A stretch of DNA of 25,273 nucleotides, taken from JAQIBY01 sp034658655. GTDB lineage: Bacteria; Bacteroidota; Bacteroidia; Bacteroidales; ML635J-15. Position 1 is the first letter of the stretch; the number at the start of each line of letters is the position of its first letter. Shown piece by piece: positions 16,032 to 24,086 of the stretch. The notes beneath the pieces are model-generated. The model made no database searches. It was not told the DNA's origin and saw only the letters and a list, made by a program, of their open reading frames with translations. Position numbers and translations under genes: made by a program. Location: positions 1 to 25,273 of the forward strand of contig JAYEFQ010000013.1 in NCBI GenBank assembly GCA_034658655.1, written 5' to 3'.

Positions 16032-16365
16032 AAATGCCTTAATAAATCTTCGATTTTTACTTTTTGTTTCTAAGATATCTACACTATCTTTGTTTTACAA
16101 ACGGAGAGGTGCCGGAGTGGTCGAACGGGGCGGTCTCGAAAACCGTTGTCCGCTTACGCGGACCGGGGGTTCGAATCCCTTCCTCTCCGCAAAAACCCTA
16201 GGCAGTAGTCAGGGTTTTTTTTATCCAAAAGCAGTAACATTCCCAAATTTGAATGTCGGTTGCGATTGGCTTTGTGCATCTACATTTTTTTCCTATCTTC
16301 GACAAAACAAAATCAATCCTTATGAAACGAAATATTATAATCATGTTTTGTATTATGGCATTTAG
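15796..16365 (+). CDS. Small GIY-YIG domain nuclease, copy 2, with lost stop codon
   Basis: Residues 1-78 repeat copy 1 with three changes (N13D, K45E, K51E), and the GIY-YIG, arginine and glutamate motifs are intact. The segment ends at 16031, one residue before the copy-1 stop region. The frame then stays open for about 110 further codons, through the tRNA-Ser promoter, the whole tRNA-Ser gene, its terminator and into the next gene. That extension has no protein-like features and is surely not conserved coding sequence. A functional protein would be close to the first 80 residues. It is either a degraded copy or an extended one whose mRNA is ended by the tRNA-Ser terminator without a stop codon. 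Confidence 0.6.
   Translation: MFYTYILFSESRDRFYIGASNNLEQRIIKHNEKHKGFTGHTQDWELVYSEEFQTLAEARKRELQIKRKKSRKYIEWLIKNALINLRFLLFVSKISTLSLFYKRRGAGVVERGGLENRCPLTRTGGSNPFLSAKTLGSSQGFFYPKAVTFPNLNVGCDWLCASTFFSYLRQNKINPYETKYYNHVLYYGI
16063..16092 (+). promoter_or_regulatory. Promoter of tRNA-Ser
   Basis: TTTG (16063-16066) and, after 18 bases, TATCTTTG (16085-16092) match the Bacteroidota consensus. The tRNA begins 11 bases after the -7 element. Confidence 0.75.
16103..16189 (+). tRNA. tRNA-Ser (anticodon CGA)
   Basis: Acceptor GGAGAGG (16103-16109) pairs with CCTCTCC (16182-16188), with discriminator G at 16189. The anticodon loop CTCGAAA gives CGA. A long variable arm (TCCGC-TTAC-GCGGA) marks a class II tRNA, and the T-arm has GGTTCGAATCC. 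CCA is not encoded. Confidence 0.95.
16191..16222 (+). terminator. Terminator after tRNA-Ser
   Basis: AAAAACCCT (16191-16199) pairs with AGGGTTTTT (16211-16219), with an 11-base loop and a run of eight T. Confidence 0.9.
16271..16301 (+). promoter_or_regulatory. Promoter of the outer-membrane protein gene at 16322
   Basis: TTTG (16271-16274), 19 bases, then TATCTTCG (16294-16301), one mismatch from TAnnTTTG. The ATG follows after 20 bases. The position supports the start at 16322 over an in-frame ATG at 16253, which would lie upstream of this promoter. Confidence 0.7.
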
Positions 16366-16849
16366 TGCCGGATTATTTAACAAAAGCAAAGCACAATTGT
16401 ACGTAAATACCGATGTCGGAATTTACATTCCCTATATTGAAGAACCGCAATCGCAACCCGGTTTTTTATTAGAAGCAAAATATGGAGTTACTGATTATCT
16501 TAGGGTGGGGGCAAATTTTGCTTACTACTTTTATTATCAAAGCTCAAATGTGATCGGAAGCTACAGTAACTTTACGATGCCAGTAACACTTGTCGGAGAA
16601 CTCGGCTACGATTTAAACGATTTTCGTCCATTTCTCGGACTAAATTTCGGAATGTATCGTCAAGGCACATCAACCGGCAATATCAGTGCTTCCAAATCAT
16701 ATCTCGGCACGGCAATTGTCCCTGGCTTTGAATATAAATTATCTTACACTTTTGCGTTGAATGCCAACTTTAAATATCATTACATCTTTCTTGATAACAA
16801 TACATTTAAAGCATTCGGATTTAATGCAGGAGCGAGTTTTAAGTTTTGA
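16322..16849 (+). CDS. Outer-membrane beta-barrel protein
   Basis: This 175-residue protein has a signal peptide at the chosen start (MKRNIIIMFCIMAFSAGLF, ending SKAQ). The mature part alternates polar and hydrophobic/aromatic residues in strand-sized blocks (LRVGANFAYYFYY, MPVTLVGELGYDL, LALNANFKYHYIF-like) and ends in GFNAGASFKF, with the terminal phenylalanine of outer-membrane barrels. It resembles small OmpA-like or OmpW-like eight-stranded barrels, but the exact family and ligand are unknown. It has its own promoter after the tRNA-Ser terminator. Confidence 0.8.
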   Translation: MKRNIIIMFCIMAFSAGLFNKSKAQLYVNTDVGIYIPYIEEPQSQPGFLLEAKYGVTDYLRVGANFAYYFYYQSSNVIGSYSNFTMPVTLVGELGYDLNDFRPFLGLNFGMYRQGTSTGNISASKSYLGTAIVPGFEYKLSYTFALNANFKYHYIFLDNNTFKAFGFNAGASFKF

Positions 16850-16899
16850 TATTGAAACACCGAAGACATGATTCAAATACTGATTTTTTAGTTTACGGC

Positions 16900-17511
16900 A
16901 TGAAAAGCAATATTGATTTATTAAACTCATTTGCAAATAAAACGTCTCGGAAAATTCATTCTGAAGAGGTTCAATTACCTATCAATATGGTTGGACGAAA
17001 AAGCTTGCCTAAACACCGAAGAGAAGTGAGTATTCAGGACAATGAAAATCCGAACTTATTTTTCATCCTATATGGTGATTATTACAAATCAAGAGGTGAT
17101 TACACATACCATTCAGGGGTTTACACTGCTTTAGACGCATACCAAACAGAGAGACTCAAAATTCGCAAAAAAGACATTTTGGATAAATTAAATCCGAGTT
17201 TTTATAAAAAAGCAATTCGTTCTGGAAGCGGCAATTTCGACCGCAATTTTGCCATTAAAGGACATGGAGATTCGTTCATTTCCAAGCACTTATCAAACTA
17301 TCTATTGCAAGAAAAAATTAAAATCGGATTAAACACTAAAACCTTCTGTGTGTTTGGATTAAATGAGACCAATTTGTCTTTTGAAACACATTTCGATGAA
17401 AAATCAGGTTTTGGCATATTAAATCATCAAGCATGGGTTTTGGACGAAATCATCATTGAACAATGGTTTGATGTAATGCGAAACATTGATAAAATTCTAA
17501 ATCCAAAATAG
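16900..17511 (+). CDS. Protein of unknown function
   Basis: I do not recognise this protein. From the first ATG (16900) it has 203 residues. An in-frame TTG at 16846, which overlaps the upstream stop codon, would add 18 residues (LKHRRHDSNTDFLVYG) and cannot be ruled out, since the reading frame and composition continue unchanged. There is no signal peptide or membrane segment, so it is probably cytoplasmic. Visible features are a basic N-terminal half, NLFFILYGDYYKSRGDYTYH, GSGNFDRNFAIKGHGDSFIS, and an aromatic C-terminus. The second half faintly recalls DUF3137-like proteins, which I do not press. It follows the outer-membrane protein gene closely and probably shares its transcript. Confidence 0.6.
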   Translation: MKSNIDLLNSFANKTSRKIHSEEVQLPINMVGRKSLPKHRREVSIQDNENPNLFFILYGDYYKSRGDYTYHSGVYTALDAYQTERLKIRKKDILDKLNPSFYKKAIRSGSGNFDRNFAIKGHGDSFISKHLSNYLLQEKIKIGLNTKTFCVFGLNETNLSFETHFDEKSGFGILNHQAWVLDEIIIEQWFDVMRNIDKILNPK

Positions 17512-17624
17512 CGTTACATGCTGTTTCAGACGAAGAAAATAAACTGTACATTTTTTGCAATTTGAATTTTTGCAATCATTTGTGGTTTATATTCCTTCGA
17601 CACGGCAAGCGGAAAAATGGAAAA

Positions 17625-17692
17625 TATTACCGATTGTGATTCAAAACTACCGATATGCTACGCCTATCGGTGTTGAATCTACATCGGTATTA
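17625..17692. repeat. 68-bp imperfect palindrome
   Basis: ACCGATA (17649-17655) and TATCGGT (17665-17671) form a perfect inner stem around a 9-base loop. The arms extend outward as GATTCAA/TTGAATC and ACCGAT/ATCGGT with small bulges. The rest of the gap 17512-17890 holds no gene I can support. The palindrome may be a dispersed repeat or the 3' structure of the upstream transcript; it has no T-run. Confidence 0.55.
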
Positions 17693-17841
17693 CACTTATA
17701 ATTTTGATTAATAAATGGTATAATATGTACACACAAAATCCGGACAACACCTCATGGCAAGTAATAGATACAGTGGTTGAATAATTTTACAATCAAATCA
17801 CTATATGCTATTCTTTTTGAATTGAACCCAATTTTATCAAT

Positions 17842-17871
17842 AAAAAATGCAGCCACATAGTGACTGCATTT
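17842..17871 (-). terminator. Terminator after the dipeptidase gene
   Basis: On the minus strand AAATGCAG pairs with CTGCATTT, with a further inner CAC/GTG stem, followed by a run of six T (17847-17842). It lies 20 bases beyond the stop codon at 17891. Confidence 0.85.
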
Positions 17872-17890
17872 CTTAGTTTTCATTTTCATT

Positions 17891-19258
17891 TTACTCCATT
17901 TCTGCAAAATATTTGTAGAAGTAAGGAATGGTTTCAATTCCTTTGAAGAAATTGAATAATGGATAATTTTCATTTGGTGAGTGAATTGCATCTGATTCCA
18001 AGCCAAATCCCATAAGTACAGATTTTATACCTAATACTTGCTCGAAAGTTGAAATAATTGGAATACTACCACCTGAACGAACTGGTACAGGTGTTTTTCC
18101 GAATGTTTCGGCGAATGCTTTTTCAGCAGCTTTATAAGCTGGAAAATCAATTGGGCAAACATATCCAGCTCCACCATGTAAATATTTAACATTCACTTTT
18201 ACATAGTCAGGAGCGATGCTTTCGAGATGATCTTTAAATAATTTTTCAATTTTTTTATAATCCTGATTTGGTACCAAACGGCTTGAAATTTTTGCATAAG
18301 CAGCTGAAGGAAGTACCGTTTTTGCCCCTTCGCCGGTATAACCACCCCAAATTCCGCAAACGTCTAATGATGGGCGGATGCCGGTATGTTCAGTTGGAGT
18401 AAATCCTTTTTCACCACGTAATGCTTTAACATCAATCGCTTTTTTGTATTCTTCCACATTAAAAGGAGCTTCTGCTAACTTTGCTCGCTCTTCATCACTA
18501 ACTTCAATTACGTCATCATAGAATCCGGGAATTGTAATACGATTGTTTTCATCTATCAGACTTGCAATCATTTCAGTTATGGTGTTGATAGGATTTGCAA
18601 CAGCGCCTCCAAATAATCCTGAGTGAAGGTCATGGTTTGGACCAATTACTTCAACTTCCCAATAAGCTAATCCACGAAGTCCGGTTGTGATGGAAGGAAT
18701 ATCCGGAGCAATCATTCCGGTATCAGATACCAAAATTACATCAGCATCTAACATAGTTTTATGTTCTTCACACCATTTACCAAGATTTGGCGAGCCAATT
18801 TCTTCTTCACCTTCAATCATGAATTTCACATTACATGGTAAGCTGTCAGTTTTCACCATGAATTCAAAGGCTTTTGCGTGCATAAATGACTGTCCTTTAT
18901 CGTCATCAGCACCACGAGCCCAAATTTTTCCGTCTTTAATTACCGGTTCGAAAGGCACTGTGTCCCATTTTTCAATTGGGTCAACTGGCATTACATCATA
19001 ATGTCCATAAACCAAAACAGTTGGTTTTTTAGGATCAATGATTTTTTCACCGTAAACTACCGGGTTTCCATCGCTTGGAATAACCTCTACTTTGTCCGCA
19101 CCTGCTTCTAAAATCAGTTTTTTCCACTGATCTGCACAAAGTTGCATGTCGTCTTTGTGTGCTGATAATGAGCTGATAGACGGTATCCGAATCAGCGTGA
19201 ATAGTTCTTCAAGAAATCTGTCTTTGTTTTCTTCAATGTACTTTTTTACATTTTCCAT
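17891..19258 (-). CDS. M20 family metallodipeptidase
   Basis: This is a 455-residue zinc-type exopeptidase of the M20 family (ArgE/DapE/CPG2/CNDP group). Metal-site residues are in place: GHYDVMP (H86, D88), GADDDKG (D118-D120), EGEEEIG (about 150-156, with the base and metal-binding glutamates), SDTG, and DAIHSPNENYP near the C-terminus with the last histidine. The insert between about 200 and 320 is the dimerisation (lid) domain. The closest described activity is cleavage of dipeptides in the cytoplasm; no signal peptide is present. It starts 12 bases after the stop of the outer-membrane protein gene, so the two are probably co-transcribed. The exact substrate cannot be told. Confidence 0.92.
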   Translation of the reverse strand: MENVKKYIEENKDRFLEELFTLIRIPSISSLSAHKDDMQLCADQWKKLILEAGADKVEVIPSDGNPVVYGEKIIDPKKPTVLVYGHYDVMPVDPIEKWDTVPFEPVIKDGKIWARGADDDKGQSFMHAKAFEFMVKTDSLPCNVKFMIEGEEEIGSPNLGKWCEEHKTMLDADVILVSDTGMIAPDIPSITTGLRGLAYWEVEVIGPNHDLHSGLFGGAVANPINTITEMIASLIDENNRITIPGFYDDVIEVSDEERAKLAEAPFNVEEYKKAIDVKALRGEKGFTPTEHTGIRPSLDVCGIWGGYTGEGAKTVLPSAAYAKISSRLVPNQDYKKIEKLFKDHLESIAPDYVKVNVKYLHGGAGYVCPIDFPAYKAAEKAFAETFGKTPVPVRSGGSIPIISTFEQVLGIKSVLMGFGLESDAIHSPNENYPLFNFFKGIETIPYFYKYFAEME

Positions 19259-19270
19259 AGTTATATAATT

Positions 19271-19897
19271 TTAATAAACTCCTCTATATGCTCCTGAAAA
19301 ATAGATATGCAAGCGGATTCCTACGGCTTGATAATGTTTGTTAAAACTTCCGTAAAGGGATGTTCCGATGCCTATATCATAAAAAAACTTGTATGTTAAT
19401 TGCAATTCTGGCACAGCACCAAGTGCTATGTATCCTTTTCCAAATAAGTCGTTTTCAGGGGCTTCAATCAACCCGAAAGCAAAGGTCGGTCCAATGAAAA
19501 ATGCCAGATTAAAATAGCGTAATTCATATCGTAAGCCTGCTGCTGCAATGATGTCATTATGATACGATATATTTCCGAGTCGATTTCTATTCAAAAAAAA
19601 TGTTTCGTCTGAATAATGATATCCGAATTTAAAGTAAACCGGCTTGTAACGTATGTGATAAGCGATTGCCATGCTTAATTCTTGCTGCTCAAGAATATAG
19701 CTATTTGCAATGCCAAAATCAACAGTAAGCCAGCTGCTCCCGGTTTGATAAATTTTGTCTCCAATTTTTATTTCGGGAAATCGTCTGTCCCACTTGTCTT
19801 TCGGAGTTGTAGATCGAGGGTTTATACTCTGAGCCAAAGCGTGTGTGCCGCCCAAAAGGACTATCAGAAAAAGGATATGTATAAATCGCAGTTTCAT
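19271..19897 (-). CDS. Predicted outer-membrane protein
   Basis: This 208-residue protein begins with a signal peptide (residues 1-23, ending THALAQ). The mature part alternates in the manner of a beta-barrel (YFKFGYHYSDETFF, IIAAAGLRYELRYFNLAFFIGP, VPELQLTYKFFYDIGIG, YQAVGIRLHIYF), but it lacks a terminal phenylalanine. No specific family is recognised. It sits between the DUF3109 gene (60 bases upstream) and the dipeptidase (12 bases downstream) on the same strand. Confidence 0.75.
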   Translation of the reverse strand: MKLRFIHILFLIVLLGGTHALAQSINPRSTTPKDKWDRRFPEIKIGDKIYQTGSSWLTVDFGIANSYILEQQELSMAIAYHIRYKPVYFKFGYHYSDETFFLNRNRLGNISYHNDIIAAAGLRYELRYFNLAFFIGPTFAFGLIEAPENDLFGKGYIALGAVPELQLTYKFFYDIGIGTSLYGSFNKHYQAVGIRLHIYFSGAYRGVY

Positions 19898-19957
19898 GCA
19901 GTATATTAAATTACGATAAATATAATTCTATTTAACGAAACACACAAAATTTTGGTA

Positions 19958-20530
19958 TTAATCGTTGATTAAATCTTTTGCAGCAATTTCTAATTGAGCG
20001 TACCAATCTGCACCAAAGCGCCTGATTAACGCATCTTTTAAGAAACGATATAATGGCAAACCTGCTGCTTTACCTTTAATTAATCCTGCATCGCAAATGT
20101 CCCATTCATCATAATTTACTGCCGTAAAAATCGGATATTCCTTGACTCGAATTGGGTACAAATGGCATGAAACCGGTTTCCTAAAACTAATTTCGCCGGC
20201 TTCCCACAATTTTTCAATAGCACAAATGCTTATCCCGTTTTCTTGAATTGCAAAAATACACTCACCGGAATTTTCATGAATCATTGTTACTAATTCTCCT
20301 TCTTGATCAACAAAGCTGAGCCCTTTTGTTTTGCCTCGTTCAATGGATTCCGGCTTCATTAAGGCTTTCAGTTTCGGGAAAATATCACGAATGATTTTTT
20401 CCTCATCTTCAGTAAGAGGAGCTCCCGAATCGCCTTCAACGCAACATGCACCTTTGCACTTGCTAATGTCGCAGATGAATTTTTTTTCAAAAACATCTAA
20501 ACTGACTAATGCATCACCAATCGGTATCAT
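19958..20530 (-). CDS. DUF3109 family cysteine-rich protein
   Basis: This 190-residue cytoplasmic protein has eight cysteines in a conserved pattern: CDISKCKGACC (C20, C25, C29, C30), C91, C103, C122 in PVSCHLYPIRV, and C146. This arrangement fits DUF3109 proteins of Bacteroidota and is likely to bind a metal such as zinc or an iron-sulfur cluster; the biochemical role is unknown. The gene begins six bases after the gpmI stop, so it is almost surely co-transcribed with it. Confidence 0.85.
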   Translation of the reverse strand: MIPIGDALVSLDVFEKKFICDISKCKGACCVEGDSGAPLTEDEEKIIRDIFPKLKALMKPESIERGKTKGLSFVDQEGELVTMIHENSGECIFAIQENGISICAIEKLWEAGEISFRKPVSCHLYPIRVKEYPIFTAVNYDEWDICDAGLIKGKAAGLPLYRFLKDALIRRFGADWYAQLEIAAKDLIND

Positions 20531-20536
20531 ATTTGT

Positions 20537-22066
20537 TTATGAAATAAGATTTGAACCTGTCATTTCTTCGGGAATTTCCAGATTCATTAATGTTAAAATA
20601 CTTGGGGCAACATCAGCCAGTCTGCCATTTTTTGCAACTGCATATCGCTCTGTTACCACGATGAATGGAACCGGGTTTAAGGAGTGTGCTGTATTAGGGC
20701 TTCCATCTTCATTTAAGGCATTGTCAGCATTCCCATGATCTGCAATAATGATGACATCATAATTGTGAAATTTTGCAGTTTCCACCACTTTTTCTAATTG
20801 ATGATCCACCGTTTGTACTGCTTTTTGAATTGCTGAATATACTCCTGTATGACCGACCATATCACCATTTGCAAAGTTTAGACAAATAAAATCGTGAGTT
20901 TCATCTTTTAATTCTTTTACCAATTTGTCTGCAATTTTAGGGGCACTCATTTCGGGTTGTAAGTCGTAAGTGGCGACTTTAGGAGATGATACCATGATTC
21001 TGGATTCTCCGTGAAATTGTTTTTCTTGTCCTCCGCTGAAGAAAAATGTTACATGAGCATATTTTTCTGTTTCAGCAATACGAAGTTGCTTCAAATTTTT
21101 AGCGGAAAGATATTCACCCAATGTGTTTTTCACATTTTCTTTATCGTAGATTATATTGATGTTTTTAAAACCTTCATCGTACTTAGTCATAGTGTAATAA
21201 TGCAAGGGAATTGTTTTCATGTCATGCTCAGGAAAATCTTGCTGTGTCAATGCCTGTGTAATTTGACGAAGTCTGTCAGTACGGAAATTAAATGCAATTA
21301 TAACATCGCCTTCTTGAATGGTTCCTACGGGTTTGTCTTGTTCATTTGTCATGACAATTGGCTTGATAAACTCATCGGTAACGCCTTGATCATATGATGT
21401 TTGCAAGCTATTCAGAATGTCTTTGCTCGGAGTCCCTTTTCCGTGCATCATCAAATCATATCCGACTTTAATTCGTTCCCAACGTTTGTCTCTGTCCATG
21501 GTATAATAGCGACCAACGAGACTTGCTAATTTTGCGGGTGTGTCTTCAATTTTTTTCAGAAGATTTTCGACATATCCTTTTCCTGATTGTGGATCAGTAT
21601 CCCTACCATCGGTTAAGGCGTGAATAAATACCTTATCGAGATTAAATTTTCCTGCCATTTGAGAAAGCGCAACCAAATGCGAATCCATTGAATGAACACC
21701 TCCCGGAGATACTAAGCCAAGAAAATGAATGGCTTTATTTTTAGCTTTAGCTGTTTCCATCGCGTTAACCAAGCTTTCATTTTTAAAAAAGCTACCGTCT
21801 TTTATTGCCAAATTAATTTTCACAAGGTCTTGATATACAATGCGTCCTGCGCCAATATTTAAGTGTCCGACTTCTGAGTTTCCCATTTGCCCTTCAGGTA
21901 ATCCAACATTTTCTCCACTTGGCGCCAATTGAGAATTTGGATGGTTTTTCATGAGTGAATCGAAATATGGAGTCGGTGTATTTGAAATGACATCCGATTT
22001 ATCATGATTTCCAAGGCCCCAGCCGTCTAAAATGACAAGCATTGTTTTATGTGTTGATTTGTTCAT
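20537..22066 (-). CDS. gpmI: Cofactor-independent (2,3-bisphosphoglycerate-independent) phosphoglycerate mutase
   Basis: The enzyme interconverts 3- and 2-phosphoglycerate in glycolysis and uses manganese. From the chosen start it has 509 residues, the normal length. Marks are VILDGWGLG (11-19) with a metal-binding aspartate, the catalytic serine S64 in MGNSEVGHLNIGAGRIVYQD, DGRDTDP, and IADHGNAD near the C-terminus. I choose the ATG at 22066 because it has an AAAAGGA ribosome site at a good distance and gives the family N-terminus; an upstream in-frame ATG at 22117 would overlap the promoter. The gene leads a likely four-gene minus-strand run. Confidence 0.96.
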   Translation of the reverse strand: MNKSTHKTMLVILDGWGLGNHDKSDVISNTPTPYFDSLMKNHPNSQLAPSGENVGLPEGQMGNSEVGHLNIGAGRIVYQDLVKINLAIKDGSFFKNESLVNAMETAKAKNKAIHFLGLVSPGGVHSMDSHLVALSQMAGKFNLDKVFIHALTDGRDTDPQSGKGYVENLLKKIEDTPAKLASLVGRYYTMDRDKRWERIKVGYDLMMHGKGTPSKDILNSLQTSYDQGVTDEFIKPIVMTNEQDKPVGTIQEGDVIIAFNFRTDRLRQITQALTQQDFPEHDMKTIPLHYYTMTKYDEGFKNINIIYDKENVKNTLGEYLSAKNLKQLRIAETEKYAHVTFFFSGGQEKQFHGESRIMVSSPKVATYDLQPEMSAPKIADKLVKELKDETHDFICLNFANGDMVGHTGVYSAIQKAVQTVDHQLEKVVETAKFHNYDVIIIADHGNADNALNEDGSPNTAHSLNPVPFIVVTERYAVAKNGRLADVAPSILTLMNLEIPEEMTGSNLIS

Positions 22067-22087
22067 GTTGTTTCCTTTTAAAAGGGA

Positions 22088-22118
22088 CAAATTTAGTTTT
22101 TTGTTGTTTAGGAACAAA
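22088..22118 (-). promoter_or_regulatory. Promoter of gpmI
   Basis: On the minus strand TTTG (22118-22115), 19 bases, TAAATTTG (22095-22088): an exact consensus match. It precedes the gpmI ATG by 21 bases. Confidence 0.8.
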
Positions 22119-22122
22119 GGGT

Positions 22123-22154
22123 TTTGTGATATTTCAGATTATGCACAATTTTTG
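22123..22154 (+). promoter_or_regulatory. Possible promoter of the PBP4-type gene
   Basis: TTTG (22123-22126) is followed after 20 bases by AATTTTTG (22147-22154), one mismatch from the -7 consensus. It is divergent from the gpmI promoter, almost adjacent. Confidence 0.4.
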
Positions 22155-22187
22155 TACATTCACAATGTGAAAATATTGAGTTTTATT

Positions 22188-23594
22188 ATGAAAAAAATCC
22201 TTGTCGTTTTATCGTTTTGTTTAATTGCTTTATTGGCAGATGCACAATTACTTAACGAGAATGCAAATCTTAAACAGGCGAATGTTTCTTATCTTGTTAT
22301 TGATGCCGAAACGGGAAAAGAATTGCTGTCATATCACGCAAATCAAAGCATGATACCGGCCTCTGTGTTGAAAATTGTACCGACTGCTTCTGCACTGTTG
22401 AAATTTGGGAAAGATGCAGTGTTTGAAACCAAGCTATTTGTCAGCGGTGAAATTACAAACGGAGTTTTGAACGGGAATGTTTATATTCTTGGCGGCGGAG
22501 ATCCGACCTTAGGTTCATTAAAATATCAGGAGCATTATTATCAACCGGTTTCTTTCATTCAAAATTGGGTGATTCAAATAAAAAATGCCGGAATAAAGCG
22601 AATTCAAGGTGATATTATTGCAATAGAACCAGAATTTTTGATGGAAAAAGTTCCAAGAACGTGGTTGTGGGAAGATATTTCAAATCATTTTGGAGCCTCA
22701 CCAAGTCAGTTAAATGTGTATGATAATTTATATCAATTGCGCTTTAATACCATGGGTGCAATCGGAAATATTGCCAAAATAGCAAGTGTTGTCCCTGATG
22801 ATATCGGTTTGGGGTTTGAAAGTCAAGTTAAGATAGCCGATGGCGGTGGAGATCAAGCCTATGTTTTTGGTGGGCCGGAGGCTGACAAACGTTTAATTCT
22901 CGGAACTTTACCTAAAGGCTATAAATCTTTTGTTGTGAAAGCAGCAATTCCTGATCCTGCTAAGCTACTGGCTCAACATTATCATCAGCATTTAATTGCG
23001 GCAGGTGTTCCGGTAAGCGGAACATACAACACAGAAACCTTTTTGCCAAAGGAAACGAATTTATTACTTAAAACAGCTTCTCCAAAATTAGAGCGTTTAA
23101 TTCATATGACGAATCATCGGAGCATTAATTTGTATGCAAATATGATTGGATCTCTTTTTGCAGCCGATTCAAATCTTGAACGTGCTGCTGCGGAGATTAT
23201 TCGTTTTTGGGAAAAGCAAGGAATGGATACTGAAGGATTTATACTTGAAGATTTGTGTGGTTTGTCGCCATTTAATCAAATCAGTGCAGAGCAAATTGCT
23301 TTTATACTTAAAGCGATGCATGATAGCGAAATGAATGAGGCGTTTAAAAACTCATTGCCTGTGAGCGGGAAATCTGGGACGCTTCGTTATTTCGGTCATA
23401 ATAAGGGGTTTAACGGGAAGTTTCATGGGAAATCTGGCTCGATAAAGCGTGTTTATGCTTACGCAGGATATTTAACAACAAAATCAGGGAAAACTGTTGT
23501 TATAGCAGGTTTTGTAAACCAATTTTCATGTAGATCCAAATCCGCTAAAAATGCACTTGCTGATTTTTTTGACATGGTTTATGATAATTATTGA
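22188..23594 (+). CDS. dacB: D-alanyl-D-alanine carboxypeptidase/endopeptidase, PBP4 type
   Basis: This class C penicillin-binding protein trims or cuts peptide cross-links in the periplasm. From the chosen start (22188) it has 468 residues with a signal peptide (MKKILVVLSFCLIALLADAQ). All three active-site motifs are intact: S59-V-L-K62, S312-I-N314 and K395-S-G397. The long insert between the first two motifs is typical of PBP4 (peptidase S13). I reject an in-frame ATG 156 bases upstream, which would place the signal peptide inside the protein and the start within gpmI. It may work with the elongasome genes found earlier in the window. Confidence 0.92.
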   Translation: MKKILVVLSFCLIALLADAQLLNENANLKQANVSYLVIDAETGKELLSYHANQSMIPASVLKIVPTASALLKFGKDAVFETKLFVSGEITNGVLNGNVYILGGGDPTLGSLKYQEHYYQPVSFIQNWVIQIKNAGIKRIQGDIIAIEPEFLMEKVPRTWLWEDISNHFGASPSQLNVYDNLYQLRFNTMGAIGNIAKIASVVPDDIGLGFESQVKIADGGGDQAYVFGGPEADKRLILGTLPKGYKSFVVKAAIPDPAKLLAQHYHQHLIAAGVPVSGTYNTETFLPKETNLLLKTASPKLERLIHMTNHRSINLYANMIGSLFAADSNLERAAAEIIRFWEKQGMDTEGFILEDLCGLSPFNQISAEQIAFILKAMHDSEMNEAFKNSLPVSGKSGTLRYFGHNKGFNGKFHGKSGSIKRVYAYAGYLTTKSGKTVVIAGFVNQFSCRSKSAKNALADFFDMVYDNY

Positions 23595-23602
23595 TTCGCT
23601 TT

Positions 23603-23863
23603 TCATGCCAAATTAATTTCAATTTCTTCGTTCTCCCTATTGATTTTATAGAAAATAAAATGTGATTTTATTCGAGAACGAAAATATCCTTTTCTTACTT
23701 TACTATAATCTTTCCCTGATTTTGGGTCTTCTGCGAGATATTCTATTTCATCCATTATCAAGTTGAAATATCTATCAGCCTATTCTATTGACCATTTTTC
23801 AATCGTGTAAAGCCAAATATTTTCAATATCTCTATTTGCTTCTTGACTGATTTTATATTTCAT
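23603..23863 (-). pseudogene. ParE-family toxin, disrupted
   Basis: Translation from the ATG at 23863 gives a ParE/RelE-type toxin (MKYKISQEANRDIENIWLYT near the start; ADRYF, and EDPKSGKDYSKVRKGYFRSR later). Codon 28 (23782-23780) is TAG where the family has glutamine (EQADRYF), a one-base change from CAG. Near the C-terminus the frame is also lost: after EEIEI the expected RIWHEKR reading continues in another frame. Two independent lesions mean the toxin is inactive. The ATG overlaps the antitoxin stop (TAATG). It converges on the PBP4-type gene. Confidence 0.8.
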
Positions 23864-24086
23864 TATTCAATCAAATATTTTTGATGAAGGTTTTTTAATA
23901 AAGATGTTCGGTCAAAATCTTTTATAAAACCAGATTTTTCTCCTTTTTTCAATTCTTTTATAAGTTCTGTTTTTTTTTAGATTCTTCGTATTCAAACATT
24001 CTCAAAGCAGTTCTCACAACTTCACTTACAGAAGAATATTTTCCTGATTTAATCTGATGTTTAATGAAATTATCAAAATAATCACC
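23863..24086 (-). pseudogene. ParD-family antitoxin, frameshifted and missing its 5' end
   Basis: The minus-strand frame from 24086 reads as a ParD ribbon-helix-helix antitoxin (GDYFDNFIKHQIKSGKYSS, then VSEVVRTALRMFEYEESK). A run of nine A (23978-23970) then shifts the frame; with one more A the sequence would continue through TELIKELKKGEKSGFIKDFD to the TAA at 23863. The expected N-terminal start (about 10 residues) is absent: upstream of GDYF the sequence turns GC-rich and has no matching ATG. It is therefore a remnant. A homopolymer sequencing error could explain the frameshift but not the missing start. Confidence 0.75.

Noticed and set aside
17736..17751. AAAATCCGGACAACACC resembles the end of the MITE-like element at 1287-1411.
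   Set aside because: Only about ten bases match, and no partner inverted end or target duplication is visible nearby.
22067..22187. Longer in-frame starts for gpmI (22117) and the PBP4-type gene (22032).
   Set aside because: They would overlap each other and the divergent promoters, and they lack the family N-terminus or bury the signal peptide.
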